A model generated the notes under the pieces. It worked only from the letters and a program-made list of their open reading frames with translations. It had not been told where the DNA came from and made no database searches. Below, piece after piece: positions 7,179-14,540 of a stretch of DNA of 37,196 nt. The DNA is from Clostridiales bacterium. Lineage in GTDB: Bacteria > Bacillota > Clostridia > Oscillospirales > Oscillospiraceae. Location of the stretch: positions 1-37,196 of the forward strand of contig SFGJ01000014.1 in NCBI GenBank assembly GCA_004557655.1. Reading direction: 5' to 3'. Every line of letters starts with the position of its first letter. The stretch's first letter is position 1. The translations under genes and the position numbers were made by a program.

Positions 7179-7517
7179 ATGGCCTTGCTGTTTTCTGCGG
7201 TTACCGTAACCGCAGGCTATGACGAAGCGGAATTCACGGTCGGAGGAATACCGAGAGAGTGCGACGACCTCGTCGGCTGGACAGCCTTTGATGACTTCAT
7301 GGAAAATGTCGATGCGGAAACAGAGGTCAGCGTACACGCCAAGGTATACCTTTACGGCGGCGAGGAAACCGTGACCGCCACTCCCGAGGAGGTCGCATAT
7401 CTGATGATGCGCATGGAACGGGACGACCGCTTCCTTGCCGGACACTGTGACAACATCGAGGATGTCGACTTCTCCTTTTTACGACCGCCGGAGGAATATT
7501 ACGAAATGAAATTATAA
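7179..7517 (+). CDS. Small acidic hypothetical protein
   Basis: 112 residues. ATG 7179 lies 3 bases after the preceding stop and reads from the SD within the GGM codons upstream. The composition is acidic with a beta-rich N-terminus (LLFSAVTVTAGYDEAEFTVGG) and a predicted helix around EEVAYLMMRMERDDRF. It ends EEYYEMKL, without the terminal-Met tail of its neighbours. I do not recognise it. Position between two anti-restriction-type proteins and DUF4314 suggests a cargo role linked to establishment, by inference only. Confidence 0.7.
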   Translation: MALLFSAVTVTAGYDEAEFTVGGIPRECDDLVGWTAFDDFMENVDAETEVSVHAKVYLYGGEETVTATPEEVAYLMMRMERDDRFLAGHCDNIEDVDFSFLRPPEEYYEMKL

Positions 7518-7539
7518 CGGAAACACGGAGGTAAATACA

Positions 7540-7842
7540 ATGAACGAATATGACCGCCTTCATAGACAGGCACAGAGATACAAAGAGCTCTATCCCGAAG
7601 GAACACGGATCCTGCTTTTGCACATGGGTGACGATCCCCGACCTGTTGAGGACGATATGCGCGGCACTGTAATGTTTGTGGATGATACGTCCACCGTTCA
7701 CTGCAAATTCGATAACGGCAGGCAGCTCGGCATCATCCCCGGCGAGGACTCCTTCCGCAAGCTCACCGATGAGGAGCTTGCCGAGGAACAGGCCGACAGC
7801 GAGGATATGGACGAATCCGAAGGCTTCGGTATGACGATGTAA
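7540..7842 (+). CDS. DUF4314 domain protein
   Basis: 100 residues; SD CACGGAGG before ATG 7540. The core YPEGTRILLLHMGDDP, then DMRGTVMFVDDTSTVHCKFDNGRQLGIIPGEDSFRKL, matches DUF4314, a small beta-barrel-like family common in Tn1549-type elements and phages of Firmicutes. Function is unknown. After the domain comes an acidic linker and the tail ESEGFGMTM ending in Met; no SD is encoded in this tail, and the next gene starts 48 bases on. It lies just upstream of the C5-methyltransferase gene. Confidence 0.85.
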   Translation: MNEYDRLHRQAQRYKELYPEGTRILLLHMGDDPRPVEDDMRGTVMFVDDTSTVHCKFDNGRQLGIIPGEDSFRKLTDEELAEEQADSEDMDESEGFGMTM

Positions 7843-7889
7843 GGAAAGCGAGGCGGAACAGAAAAAGAACAAATCAGGTCGGATGACCT

Positions 7890-8768
7890 ATGCCGATTAG
7901 ATTTTTGGATATGTTTGCAGGCATCGGCGGCTTTCGGTCGGGGCTTGAACGGCTCGGCGGTTTTGAGTGCGTCGGCTACTGCGAGATAGACAAATACGCA
8001 AAACAGGCGTATGACGCCATGTACCCCACGGAAGGAGAAATATATTTTGCAGACGCAAGAACCATTGATCCATACACCCTGCCGGATATCGACCTTATTT
8101 GCGGCGGTTTTCCCTGTCAGTCTTTCAGTATCGCAGGGCTCCGCAGAGGATTCCAAGATGACACAAGAGGCACTCTCTTTTTTGAGATCGCCCGAATTGC
8201 CGCCGTTAAAAGACCACCTTTTCTGCTGCTTGAAAATGTTCCCGGCTTGCTGTCGCATGACAAAGGCCGGACTTTTGCGACCATCCTCGGTGCGCTGGAT
8301 GAGCTGGGGTACGATGTCGCATGGCAAATCCTTAACAGCAAGGATTTCGGTGTCCCCCAATCCCGAAAGCGAGTGTATATTGTCGGTTATCTTAGAGAAA
8401 GATGTGCCGGAGAAATACTATCTTTCACAAACGCAAATGCAGCGTCTCTTATCCAACTCCTTGGAGGCACAGAGGGCAATCGGGTCTATTCGGACGAAGG
8501 AGTCGGCATTACTCTCACAAGCAGTGCCGGAGGCTTCGGAGGAAGAACCGGACTCTACGATGTAGCACTGCCTATCAAGGTAGATACAAAATCCGGCTTT
8601 CAGCTCGCACACCCCGGCGACAGCATAGACCTTGCCTACCCGACAATGAATACACGGCGAGGCCGAGTCGGAGAAAAGATCGCCCATACCGTAACGCCCG
8701 GCAATACGCAGGGCTATTTTTTTATCGATTTGAACGCCGGTGCAAAGCTCACCGAAACGGCTCGGTGA
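7890..8768 (+). CDS. DNA (cytosine-5-)-methyltransferase, N-terminal fragment ended by in-frame UGA
   Basis: 292 residues. C5-cytosine methyltransferases transfer a methyl group from SAM to cytosine. Motif I FLDMFAGIGGFRSGLE binds SAM; motif IV GGFPCQSF holds the catalytic Cys (C76); motif VI is ENVPG (about 115-119); motif VIII QSRKRVYIVG follows. The target-recognition region then runs until TGA 8766-8768. The frame stays open immediately after this codon (ITARQDSGISKHKGE...) right through motifs IX and X to 9161, so one codon separates the halves. From memory of this family the codon sits where homologues have Cys in TARCITAR. It is either a nonsense mutation that inactivates the enzyme or a read-through/recoded codon. 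The gene follows DUF4314 in the anti-restriction block, and methylation there would protect element DNA from host restriction. Confidence 0.88.
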   Translation: MPIRFLDMFAGIGGFRSGLERLGGFECVGYCEIDKYAKQAYDAMYPTEGEIYFADARTIDPYTLPDIDLICGGFPCQSFSIAGLRRGFQDDTRGTLFFEIARIAAVKRPPFLLLENVPGLLSHDKGRTFATILGALDELGYDVAWQILNSKDFGVPQSRKRVYIVGYLRERCAGEILSFTNANAASLIQLLGGTEGNRVYSDEGVGITLTSSAGGFGGRTGLYDVALPIKVDTKSGFQLAHPGDSIDLAYPTMNTRRGRVGEKIAHTVTPGNTQGYFFIDLNAGAKLTETAR

Positions 8769-8800
8769 ATTACTGCCCGACAGGACAGCGGCATCAGTAA
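8766..8800 (+). other. Hairpin directly downstream of the in-frame UGA
   Basis: One base after TGA 8766-8768, TTACTGCC (8770-8777) can pair with GGC-ATC-AGTAA (8790-8800), eight pairs with a 3-base bulge and a 12-base loop. The geometry is loosely like a bacterial SECIS element (stem a few bases after UGA, bulge, loop), but the stem starts too close to UGA and the loop is not a known match. Chance is quite possible. Confidence 0.25.
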
Positions 8801-8822
8801 GCATAAAGGCGAACACTCCGCC

Positions 8823-9161
8823 GTGTTTATTGAGGACGAGCCGAGAGCTGTAGTGACGCCCGATAAGAAAACCATCCGTCAGCAAGGGCGTTGGATCAAA
8901 GAACCCAACGAGCCGATGTTCACCCTTACGGTGCAGGACCGGCACGGTATCCTCCGTTACGGCAGAGTGCGAAAGCTCACGCCGAGAGAATGCTGGCGCT
9001 TGCAGGGCTTTGCGGACGAACAATTCGATAAAGCAGCCGCTACGGGATTAAAAGACGGACGGCTCTACAAAATGGCAGGCAACGCCGTGAGCGTGCCTGT
9101 TGTTTCTGCTGTCGGTGCTGTTATCAAGCGAATATACCAAGAGCAAATTCAGAAAGGATAA
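8823..9161 (+). CDS. DNA (cytosine-5-)-methyltransferase, C-terminal fragment
   Basis: Same frame as the N-terminal part; coding similarity begins right after the UGA at 8769, and GTG 8823 is merely the first possible start. It carries motif IX (KLTPRECWRLQGFADEQF) and motif X (KMAGNAVSVPVVSAVGAVI), both needed to complete the SAM-binding fold. GTG 8823 has no SD, so independent translation is doubtful. Together, 7890-9161 would make a normal-length enzyme of about 423 residues. The next gene starts 7 bases later with its own AGAAAGGA SD. Confidence 0.8.
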   Translation: MFIEDEPRAVVTPDKKTIRQQGRWIKEPNEPMFTLTVQDRHGILRYGRVRKLTPRECWRLQGFADEQFDKAAATGLKDGRLYKMAGNAVSVPVVSAVGAVIKRIYQEQIQKG

Positions 9162-9167
9162 ACGAGA

Positions 9168-10736
9168 ATGAACTATAACAGAAAAATCATGAGGCTTGAA
9201 CTGTCCGCCGAAAAAGTACTTAACGGCGGATATTATTATGCCGAATTACTGCTGCCTGCGGCGGACTATGAAATCAAGGACGCTATGCAAAGGACTCGTG
9301 CCGTCGGCAGAGAAAACACGGTTGAAGTCAGCATCCTCGAATGCGATATCCTGCCGGAGCTGCAGGACATCCGATTGGACACCTTCAGCTTGGACGAGCT
9401 GAACTTCTTTGCCAAACGGCTTTCCTCTCTCCCCGATGAGGAACGACCCGTGTTTTACGCCGTGACCGAGCAGATATTCGACAACGCAGACAATACCGAA
9501 AACCCCGTCAGCATCAAAGACCTCATCAACTGCACCTACGGCTTGGACACCGTTCCCGTTGCTCATAATGTAAGCAATCTTTCCGAGCTCGGTCGGTTTG
9601 CCTTTGAAAACGAACTGCTCTCCGACCTCGAAGGTATCCCCGAAAGTGCCGTTCCGTTTTTGAATGCGGAACAGATCGGCAGAGTGCAGCAGAAAAACGA
9701 TAACGGCGTGTTTGAGGGCAGGCTGTATATCCCCACCGTGCATTATGACCGACCGGAGATATATGACGGCGTGACCTTGCCGGACGAGGAATCCGAACCC
9801 TCCGACTTTGCTATTCGTCTGCTCGTATCGGGTACGCCGGAGCATATCAAGGGTGATCCCGTAGATAGGGCTATATGGCTGAGCCTCCCAATGGCAAGCG
9901 ACATACTCGCAAATTATGCCGCAGCATTTAATGAAGCAGACATCGGCGATTGCGTGTACTACGATTTTGAATCTGTAATTCCGCAGATTACCTCGGAGAT
10001 GTTCGGCAGCATGAGCGATGTCCAAACGCTCAATAAGCTTGCTGCGGAAATCAGCATCATGAGCGAAACCGAACAGGTTAAATTCAAAGCCGTTCTCGAC
10101 GCTGAAAACACGGCAAGCATTCATGACGCGCTGAATGTGGCACAAAACCTGTGGCGTTATGAATTTACTGCTATGCCCGATACCGCCGACACCTTTTTTA
10201 AAGATTATGTTGCCGAGAATGCAGATACGCGCTTTGACAACCGGTGGCTTGGCGGTTTGTTTGCGCGAAATGAGGGTGAACGCTTGCTCGGTCGCCTCGG
10301 TGCGACGCTTACCGATTACGGCGTTATTTCCGCCCGAAACGGCCATTTGTTCAAGCCCGTGCCGTATGACGAGCCGGAGGCAAAGGAACTGAAAACGCAG
10401 GCGATAACCGAGGAAAAGCTGGATGTCATTGAGGTGCTTGACCGCAGAGCACTGTTCAGCAACGGGCGGCTCATGCCCGAAGAAATCCCCGAAGGCTTAT
10501 ACGCCTATGATTTACGCCACAGCGACGACGGCGGCCGCTTCTGTGCCATTGAACCGAAGGTCGGAGTCAACCACGGCGGCACTGTTCTGATGCGGGATAT
10601 CCTCGACTTCGGTGAAAGCGGATATATCCCACTTAACGAGGACACCGAGCCGAACTTCCTGGGCGATGAAATGACGCCGTCCGAATTTGCCGAGGAAGAA
10701 GTCCAGGACGAAGCCATGCAGATGGGAGGTATGTAA
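9168..10736 (+). CDS. Large polyvalent anti-restriction-like protein (ArdA-like plus LPD28-like domain)
   Basis: 522 residues; SD AGAAAGGATAAACGAGA before ATG 9168. Residues 1-60 form a beta-rich leader. LDELNFFAKRLSSLPDEER and IKDLINCTYGLDTVPV (about 75-135) are ArdA-like. A second ArdA-like stretch occupies about 225-400 (LNKLAAEISIMSE, IHDALNVAQNLWRYEF, RLGATLTDYGVISARNG). Residues 430-500 (RALFSNGRL...IPEGLYAYDLRHSDDGGRF, then VGVNHGGTVL) match large polyvalent protein domain LPD28 as I remember it, a module of proteins carried by phages and conjugative elements. The protein is very acidic. It ends EEVQDEAMQMGGM, with an SD in the GGM codons for the next gene. Role: protection of incoming DNA, inferred from family and context. 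Confidence 0.8.
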   Translation: MNYNRKIMRLELSAEKVLNGGYYYAELLLPAADYEIKDAMQRTRAVGRENTVEVSILECDILPELQDIRLDTFSLDELNFFAKRLSSLPDEERPVFYAVTEQIFDNADNTENPVSIKDLINCTYGLDTVPVAHNVSNLSELGRFAFENELLSDLEGIPESAVPFLNAEQIGRVQQKNDNGVFEGRLYIPTVHYDRPEIYDGVTLPDEESEPSDFAIRLLVSGTPEHIKGDPVDRAIWLSLPMASDILANYAAAFNEADIGDCVYYDFESVIPQITSEMFGSMSDVQTLNKLAAEISIMSETEQVKFKAVLDAENTASIHDALNVAQNLWRYEFTAMPDTADTFFKDYVAENADTRFDNRWLGGLFARNEGERLLGRLGATLTDYGVISARNGHLFKPVPYDEPEAKELKTQAITEEKLDVIEVLDRRALFSNGRLMPEEIPEGLYAYDLRHSDDGGRFCAIEPKVGVNHGGTVLMRDILDFGESGYIPLNEDTEPNFLGDEMTPSEFAEEEVQDEAMQMGGM

Positions 10737-10737
10737 T

Positions 10738-11298
10738 ATGAGCATCAAAACCATAACCACCGACGACCTTCGCCGTATGAACGGTAAGGAAGGACTTGTT
10801 TTGCAGGGCTGCGGCGGCGATCCGCAGGAGTGGCTCGACGGCATAAACGGTCTTCTCACCGATGAGGGCATTCTGAAAAACGACAGTAAATTTGAGAATA
10901 TCTCCGTATTCCAAAACGGCAGCCTCACAAATATCCTCTTCCTTTTTGAGGACGGTGTGGAGATCGACATGGGCAAGCTCGCCATGTGGCGATTGCATTT
11001 CCACGAACAGTTCGGCGGCACCTGGCTTTCGGACTATGTCCCGAATAAGCTCGGCGGTTTCATAACCGAGCATGAGCCGGATAAGATAAAGCCCGATTGC
11101 AGGCTCATCGGCGAGGACGGAAACATCTTCAACCTTATGGGGCTTGCCGCCCGAACTCTCCGCCATAACGGACTTGCGGAACAGGCAACGGAAATGACCG
11201 ACCACATTCATGAGTGCGGCAGCTATGACGAAGCTCTCTGCATTATCGGCGAATATGTTAATATCACCGGCGGCGAGGACGCTGTCCGAACCGCCTAG
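10738..11298 (+). CDS. Conserved element protein of unknown function, truncated by amber codon before its tail
   Basis: 186 residues. ATG 10738 is one base after the previous stop and uses the SD GGGAGG inside it; the upstream in-frame ATG lies in the preceding gene. The protein, with LVLQGCGGDPQEWLDGINGLLTDEGIL, HEQFGGTWLSDYVPNKLGGF and CRLIGEDGNIFNLMGLAARTLR, belongs to a family I recognise from gut ICEs but cannot name. TAG 11296-11298 ends it after EDAVRTA. The same frame continues for 14 codons, LFPDEDESITMGGM, to TAA 11341-11343, exactly the acidic + GGM tail of the neighbours, so the stop most likely removed the tail. The embedded SD for the next gene is still present as DNA. Confidence 0.8.
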   Translation: MSIKTITTDDLRRMNGKEGLVLQGCGGDPQEWLDGINGLLTDEGILKNDSKFENISVFQNGSLTNILFLFEDGVEIDMGKLAMWRLHFHEQFGGTWLSDYVPNKLGGFITEHEPDKIKPDCRLIGEDGNIFNLMGLAARTLRHNGLAEQATEMTDHIHECGSYDEALCIIGEYVNITGGEDAVRTA

Positions 11299-11344
11299 CT
11301 GTTTCCCGATGAGGACGAAAGTATAACGATGGGAGGAATGTAAA

Positions 11345-11491
11345 ATGGAAATAGCAATGCTCATGATCGGTCTCCTTCTCGGCGGGTGCGTCAGCTTCTG
11401 CATACTCGGATGTATGCAGATCAACCGCATCAACGACTATGAGGACGAGATACGCAGGTTCCGTGCCAAAGAGAGAGCCAAAACAGAATAA
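11345..11491 (+). CDS. Small membrane protein, DUF3789-like
   Basis: 48 residues. ATG 11345 is one base after TAA 11341-11343 and 8 bases from the GGGAGGA SD in the preceding codons. Residues 4-24 (AMLMIGLLLGGCVSFCILGCM) form one hydrophobic segment with several Gly and Cys, then INRINDYEDEIRRF and a basic end. This matches the short DUF3789 membrane proteins of Clostridia elements as I remember them. A single-pass inner-membrane location is likely, with the charged tail cytosolic. It is followed by a terminator, ending this gene cluster. Confidence 0.7.
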   Translation: MEIAMLMIGLLLGGCVSFCILGCMQINRINDYEDEIRRFRAKERAKTE

Positions 11492-11506
11492 CCCATATAA
11501 CACACG

Positions 11507-11547
11507 GCGGTATCAATCGTTTTGAGAACGAAAGATACCGCTTTTTT
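11507..11547 (+). terminator. Terminator-like hairpin upstream of the adenine methylase gene
   Basis: GCGGTATC (11507-11514) / GATACCGC (11534-11541), perfect outer stem; inside it CGTT/AACG pair as a second stem; six Ts follow (11542-11547). It lies 33 bases before the dam-like start. Confidence 0.9.
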
Positions 11548-11579
11548 GTTTTCGGAACGGTTGACCGCCTCAAAGCGAG

Positions 11580-12563
11580 GTGATCAAAATAAAATCCCCT
11601 GTAACATGGATCGGCAACAAAACCTCGATCCTGCATATCCTGTACGCCCTGTTCCCCATAGGCTGCGACCGCTATGTCGAACCCTTCGGCGGCTCCGGTG
11701 CGGTACTGCTCGGCAAGCCCGTGCCGGACAAATTCGAGGTGTTCAACGATTACAATCACAACCTTGTGAATCTGTTCCGCTGTATGCGTGACCGCCCGAT
11801 GGAGTTCATCCGTGAACTCGGCTTTTTAAGCCTTAATTCCCGTGACGATTTCGCCGTGCTGAAAAAGTTCTTTGAAAAAGAGGAATTCACCGAGGACTAC
11901 CTAAAAGCACAGCTCGACCTCACGGAAATACTGCTGCCCGAAGTAACTGCCAAGGAAGTTAGGACGCTGTATTCGGCAGCACGGAACGACCACGACCTAC
12001 GCAGGGCTGCCATGTTCCTAAAACTCATCCGTTACAGTTATTCAAGCGGATGCAAGTCCTTTGCCTGTCAGCCGTTTTCACTCAGAACGCTGTTCGCACT
12101 CGTGCAGGGCTTCGCCAAACGGTGTGAGAATGTGGTCATCGAAAACCAGGACTTCGAAACCCTTATAAAACACTATGACCGACCGACGACCTTCACCTAC
12201 TGCGATCCGCCGTACTTCACAAGCGAATATGTGTATGACTGCGGCTTCACATGGGAGGATCATCTGAGACTCTACCACGCTCTTGCGGGTATGAAAGGCA
12301 AATTCCTGCTGTCCTACAATGACTGCCCCGAAATCAGGGAGTTATATAAGGAATATAACTTTTTTGACTTCAAACGGGTGCATAGCATGGCTCAGAAATA
12401 CGAGGCCGGCAAAGAATTTCCCGAATTGATCGTTGCCAATTATGACCTCTTTGAGCGTGAACGGCAGCAGCCGCACCAACTCACCTTATTCGATGTGGGC
12501 GACAAGCCACTCGACTACGAAAAAATATTAAAGGAGAACATCGTATGCAGAATAAAAAGATAA
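11580..12563 (+). CDS. DNA adenine methylase (Dam/D12 class N6-adenine methyltransferase)
   Basis: 327 residues. It methylates adenine N6 using SAM. The opening KSPVTWIGNKTSIL and FGGSGAVLL (motif I, about residue 38) bind SAM; TYCDPPYF (motif IV, about 206) is the catalytic DPPY; LSYNDCPEIRELY and the final ELIVANY are family landmarks. The start is GTG 11580, but it overlaps the SD itself (GCGAGGTGA); an ATA codon at 11589 sits at normal SD spacing and would start at KSPV, so the true start is uncertain. Self-methylation of the element, or of incoming single strands once copied, would fit the neighbouring anti-restriction genes. The 3' end overlaps the next gene by 19 bases. Confidence 0.92.
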   Translation: MIKIKSPVTWIGNKTSILHILYALFPIGCDRYVEPFGGSGAVLLGKPVPDKFEVFNDYNHNLVNLFRCMRDRPMEFIRELGFLSLNSRDDFAVLKKFFEKEEFTEDYLKAQLDLTEILLPEVTAKEVRTLYSAARNDHDLRRAAMFLKLIRYSYSSGCKSFACQPFSLRTLFALVQGFAKRCENVVIENQDFETLIKHYDRPTTFTYCDPPYFTSEYVYDCGFTWEDHLRLYHALAGMKGKFLLSYNDCPEIRELYKEYNFFDFKRVHSMAQKYEAGKEFPELIVANYDLFERERQQPHQLTLFDVGDKPLDYEKILKENIVCRIKR

Positions 12564-12805
12564 AAACCGAAATCATTATGCTTCCCGTGCCTGCCGAATT
12601 ATTCCTCGAAGCCGGAATGTTCGAGGGCGATCCCATGCAGATGTACGCAGACGGACATAAGATCGTCATTGAAAACATCGACAATCCGAAGGACATCGTC
12701 TGTGACGGCGATTGCGAAAACTGCCCTATTGCCGACATTGACTGTGACGGCGACTGCGAGGACTGTCCTTGTAGCGATAATTGCGATGAAAGCGAGGCGA
12801 ACTGA
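12545..12805 (+). CDS. AbrB-like small protein with Cys-rich tail
   Basis: 86 residues; SD AAAGGAGAACATC within the end of the methylase gene. Residues 8-48 (TEIIMLPVPAELFLEAG, then DPMQMYADGHKIVIENI) look like a SpoVT/AbrB-type swapped-hairpin domain. From residue 53, ten Cys in the order CDGDCENCP, then DCDGDCEDCPC, then DNC make two near-identical C-x3-C-x2-C units plus two more Cys in a strongly acidic setting. This suggests Zn or an Fe-S cluster. It lies next to a second AbrB-like gene, so the pair may act together as regulator or antitoxin-like partners. Metal binding is inferred from Cys spacing only. Confidence 0.75.
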   Translation: MQNKKIKTEIIMLPVPAELFLEAGMFEGDPMQMYADGHKIVIENIDNPKDIVCDGDCENCPIADIDCDGDCEDCPCSDNCDESEAN

Positions 12806-12806
12806 T

Positions 12807-13118
12807 ATGACAAAGCTATACCGTGTCCTTGGCAAAAGAGGGCGCATCACTATCCCGTTTGAGATCCGGCAGCGTGTGGGCTTCACCTATAACGATGTGC
12901 TGTCATTCACAGAATCACCGGACGGCAGGACTGTCACCGTAAAGCGCGAGAAAATCTGCGATAACTGCTCCGGCACCAAGACCGACGACAAGGAAGCCGA
13001 GATGACGCTTGAGGATTTCCTCGACAGCCTCTCTGCTGAACAGCAGCGTGTAGCCCTTGTTCATTTGTCCGTCAAGTGGGCTGAACAGAAAGCAGGTGGA
13101 CACAATGCCGGAGCATAA
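12807..13118 (+). CDS. AbrB/MazE/SpoVT-type DNA-binding protein
   Basis: 103 residues from ATG 12807, one base after the upstream stop; SD AAGCGAGG lies in the preceding gene. TKLYRVLGKRGRITIPFEIRQRVGF is a canonical AbrB N-terminal hairpin with the RITIP element, followed by NDVLSFTESPDGRTVTVKRE. The middle holds one C-x2-C pair (CDNC), and the C-terminal 45 residues (MTLEDFLDSLSAEQQRVALVHLSVKWAEQK) are predicted helical. AbrB-family proteins are transition-state regulators or antitoxins that bind A/T-rich DNA as dimers. No toxin gene is evident beside it. It overlaps the DUF3849 gene by 14 bases. Confidence 0.85.
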   Translation: MTKLYRVLGKRGRITIPFEIRQRVGFTYNDVLSFTESPDGRTVTVKREKICDNCSGTKTDDKEAEMTLEDFLDSLSAEQQRVALVHLSVKWAEQKAGGHNAGA

Positions 13119-13842
13119 GCCGTTATATCTCTATTCCCTCAAGGAAGCTGCGGAATGGGATGAAAAGGACGAATGGCGTGAAAGCTACCTCGAAAACTGC
13201 GACTGCGCCCGTGCCATTGAAAGAGCCATTGACGAACACTATGACGGTCAGCGCCTTAATTCCTGCGCCCAAGAGATCATCGACCGATACGGCTTCGACC
13301 GTGTCAACTTCGTTCTCGCCGCCACCGTGCGCCAAGGAACCCATGACGGCAGATACTCCGAGGACAACAAGAATTGGGCAAGACGCTTTTCCGTTATGGA
13401 TAAGGAAAACACATGGCAATACCATGTCCGCAGCCATCCGGGGCTCGTCAATCTATTCGTTGCCGATGCAAGGCGGCTGTGGGATAAGCTCGGATTGTTT
13501 GACGACCGCCACTGCGAAAGCGGCAGTCAGATCGACTATACCGACCGAATGCTGGTGCTGAAAGCCTCCGTCCTCAAGGACGAATGCAAGACGCCGCAGG
13601 ATCAGCTCTTCTATGCAGAAAGCGGCAACGGCTGTCGGCCGAACGCCATCGGCACAAAGGTATATGGCTTTCATGTGTCGGACGGAGAAAAAACCTATTA
13701 CCGCCGTGACGAATTCATCGGCGCACTCAAAGAGGAATTTATCCCCGAATGGGCACAAGAAAACACACGGAAATATCTTGAAGCCGATGAGCCTGCCGAC
13801 GAACCCGATGAGGATGGCGGCATGACCTTGGGAGGAATGTAG
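13105..13842 (+). CDS. DUF3849 domain protein
   Basis: 245 residues. ATG 13105 (MPEHKPLYLYSLKEAAEW) is preferred over an in-frame start at 13057 because AGCAGGTGGAC lies 4-10 bases upstream and the domain begins here. WRESYLENCDCARAIERAIDE, FDRVNFVLAATVRQGTHDGRYS and NKNWARRFSV are DUF3849 landmarks; DRMLVLKASVLKDECKTPQDQLFYA is a second conserved block. The family is found in Clostridia conjugative elements; function unknown. It is acidic at the end and closes with DEPDEDGGMTLGGM, whose MGGM-like codons again supply GGGAGG for the next gene. Confidence 0.85.
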   Translation: MPEHKPLYLYSLKEAAEWDEKDEWRESYLENCDCARAIERAIDEHYDGQRLNSCAQEIIDRYGFDRVNFVLAATVRQGTHDGRYSEDNKNWARRFSVMDKENTWQYHVRSHPGLVNLFVADARRLWDKLGLFDDRHCESGSQIDYTDRMLVLKASVLKDECKTPQDQLFYAESGNGCRPNAIGTKVYGFHVSDGEKTYYRRDEFIGALKEEFIPEWAQENTRKYLEADEPADEPDEDGGMTLGGM

Positions 13843-13843
13843 A

Positions 13844-14524
13844 ATGGAAATAAAGATCTATCAGATAAACCGGGACAGAGATAAAAACTTCGTCAAGTTT
13901 CTGCACTATAAGCATCTCGACAATTTTCAGGAAACCAAGGATATCAACGCCTCTATTTACGACGAGGTTTTCCGCGGAGATGCGGATTGTGAGGATTTGG
14001 AGGATGTATACCGTATGTTCAATACGGAAGGACATCCTCTGCACCGTGGACATTCGCTCTCCGTTTCGGATATTGTCGTTACAAAAGACGGCGCTTACTA
14101 CTGCGACAGCGTGGGCTTTCTTAAGGTGGACTTCGACGAGGCAAAAACCCAAAAGCCGGATAACCTTATGACGGTGGTCTATGTTGAACCCAATAAAGCA
14201 CCGTATGTAACCGAAATTGCCCATACGCTCGAAGCCGAGCAGAAGGCGGTCGGAGGGTTAATCGAACCCATATACAACGATGACGAAACCTGCCTTGTGG
14301 GAAATGAGGAGGCGAAGCTCATCGGTATGGAGGGCAACCGTTATCTGGATGACGGTCATTCCATAATTGCCGGACCGTTCTTTGTCTGCGGACTCACGGA
14401 GGACGATTTCAGAGGATTGACCGAAGAAGAAGTACAGAAATATATGAACAAGTACGCTGAACCCGAAAACATCAGTCAGGAAGAAGTAGAAGCCGATACC
14501 GGCTTTATGCTTTATCCAATGTAA
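13844..14524 (+). CDS. YodL-like plus DUF3846 protein
   Basis: 226 residues; ATG 13844 starts one base after the preceding TAG with its SD inside the GGM codons. Residues 1-100 resemble the YodL domain: FVKFLHYKHLDNF, ASIYDEVFRGD, LEDVYRMFNTEGHPL, GHSLSVSDIVVTKDGAYYCD. Residues 108-210 match DUF3846: VVYVEPNKAPYVTEIAHTLEAEQKAVGGLIEPIYND, NEEAKLIGMEGNR and AGPFFVCGL. Both modules are frequent in ICEs of gut Firmicutes and have no defined biochemical activity. The tail QEEVEADTGFMLYPM is acidic with terminal Met but no embedded SD; the next gene has a separate SD 3 bases later. Confidence 0.85.
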   Translation: MEIKIYQINRDRDKNFVKFLHYKHLDNFQETKDINASIYDEVFRGDADCEDLEDVYRMFNTEGHPLHRGHSLSVSDIVVTKDGAYYCDSVGFLKVDFDEAKTQKPDNLMTVVYVEPNKAPYVTEIAHTLEAEQKAVGGLIEPIYNDDETCLVGNEEAKLIGMEGNRYLDDGHSIIAGPFFVCGLTEDDFRGLTEEEVQKYMNKYAEPENISQEEVEADTGFMLYPM

Positions 14525-14540
14525 CAGGAGGAATTTTATT

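Noticed and set aside
9246..10346. 366-residue minus-strand reading frame
   Set aside because: Lies opposite the ArdA/LPD28-like gene with no start signal; the composition is that of a reverse-frame artefact.
12807..13118. Toxin-antitoxin module from the AbrB/MazE-like protein
   Set aside because: No neighbouring gene resembles a toxin; the adjacent genes are a Cys-rich AbrB-like protein and DUF3849.
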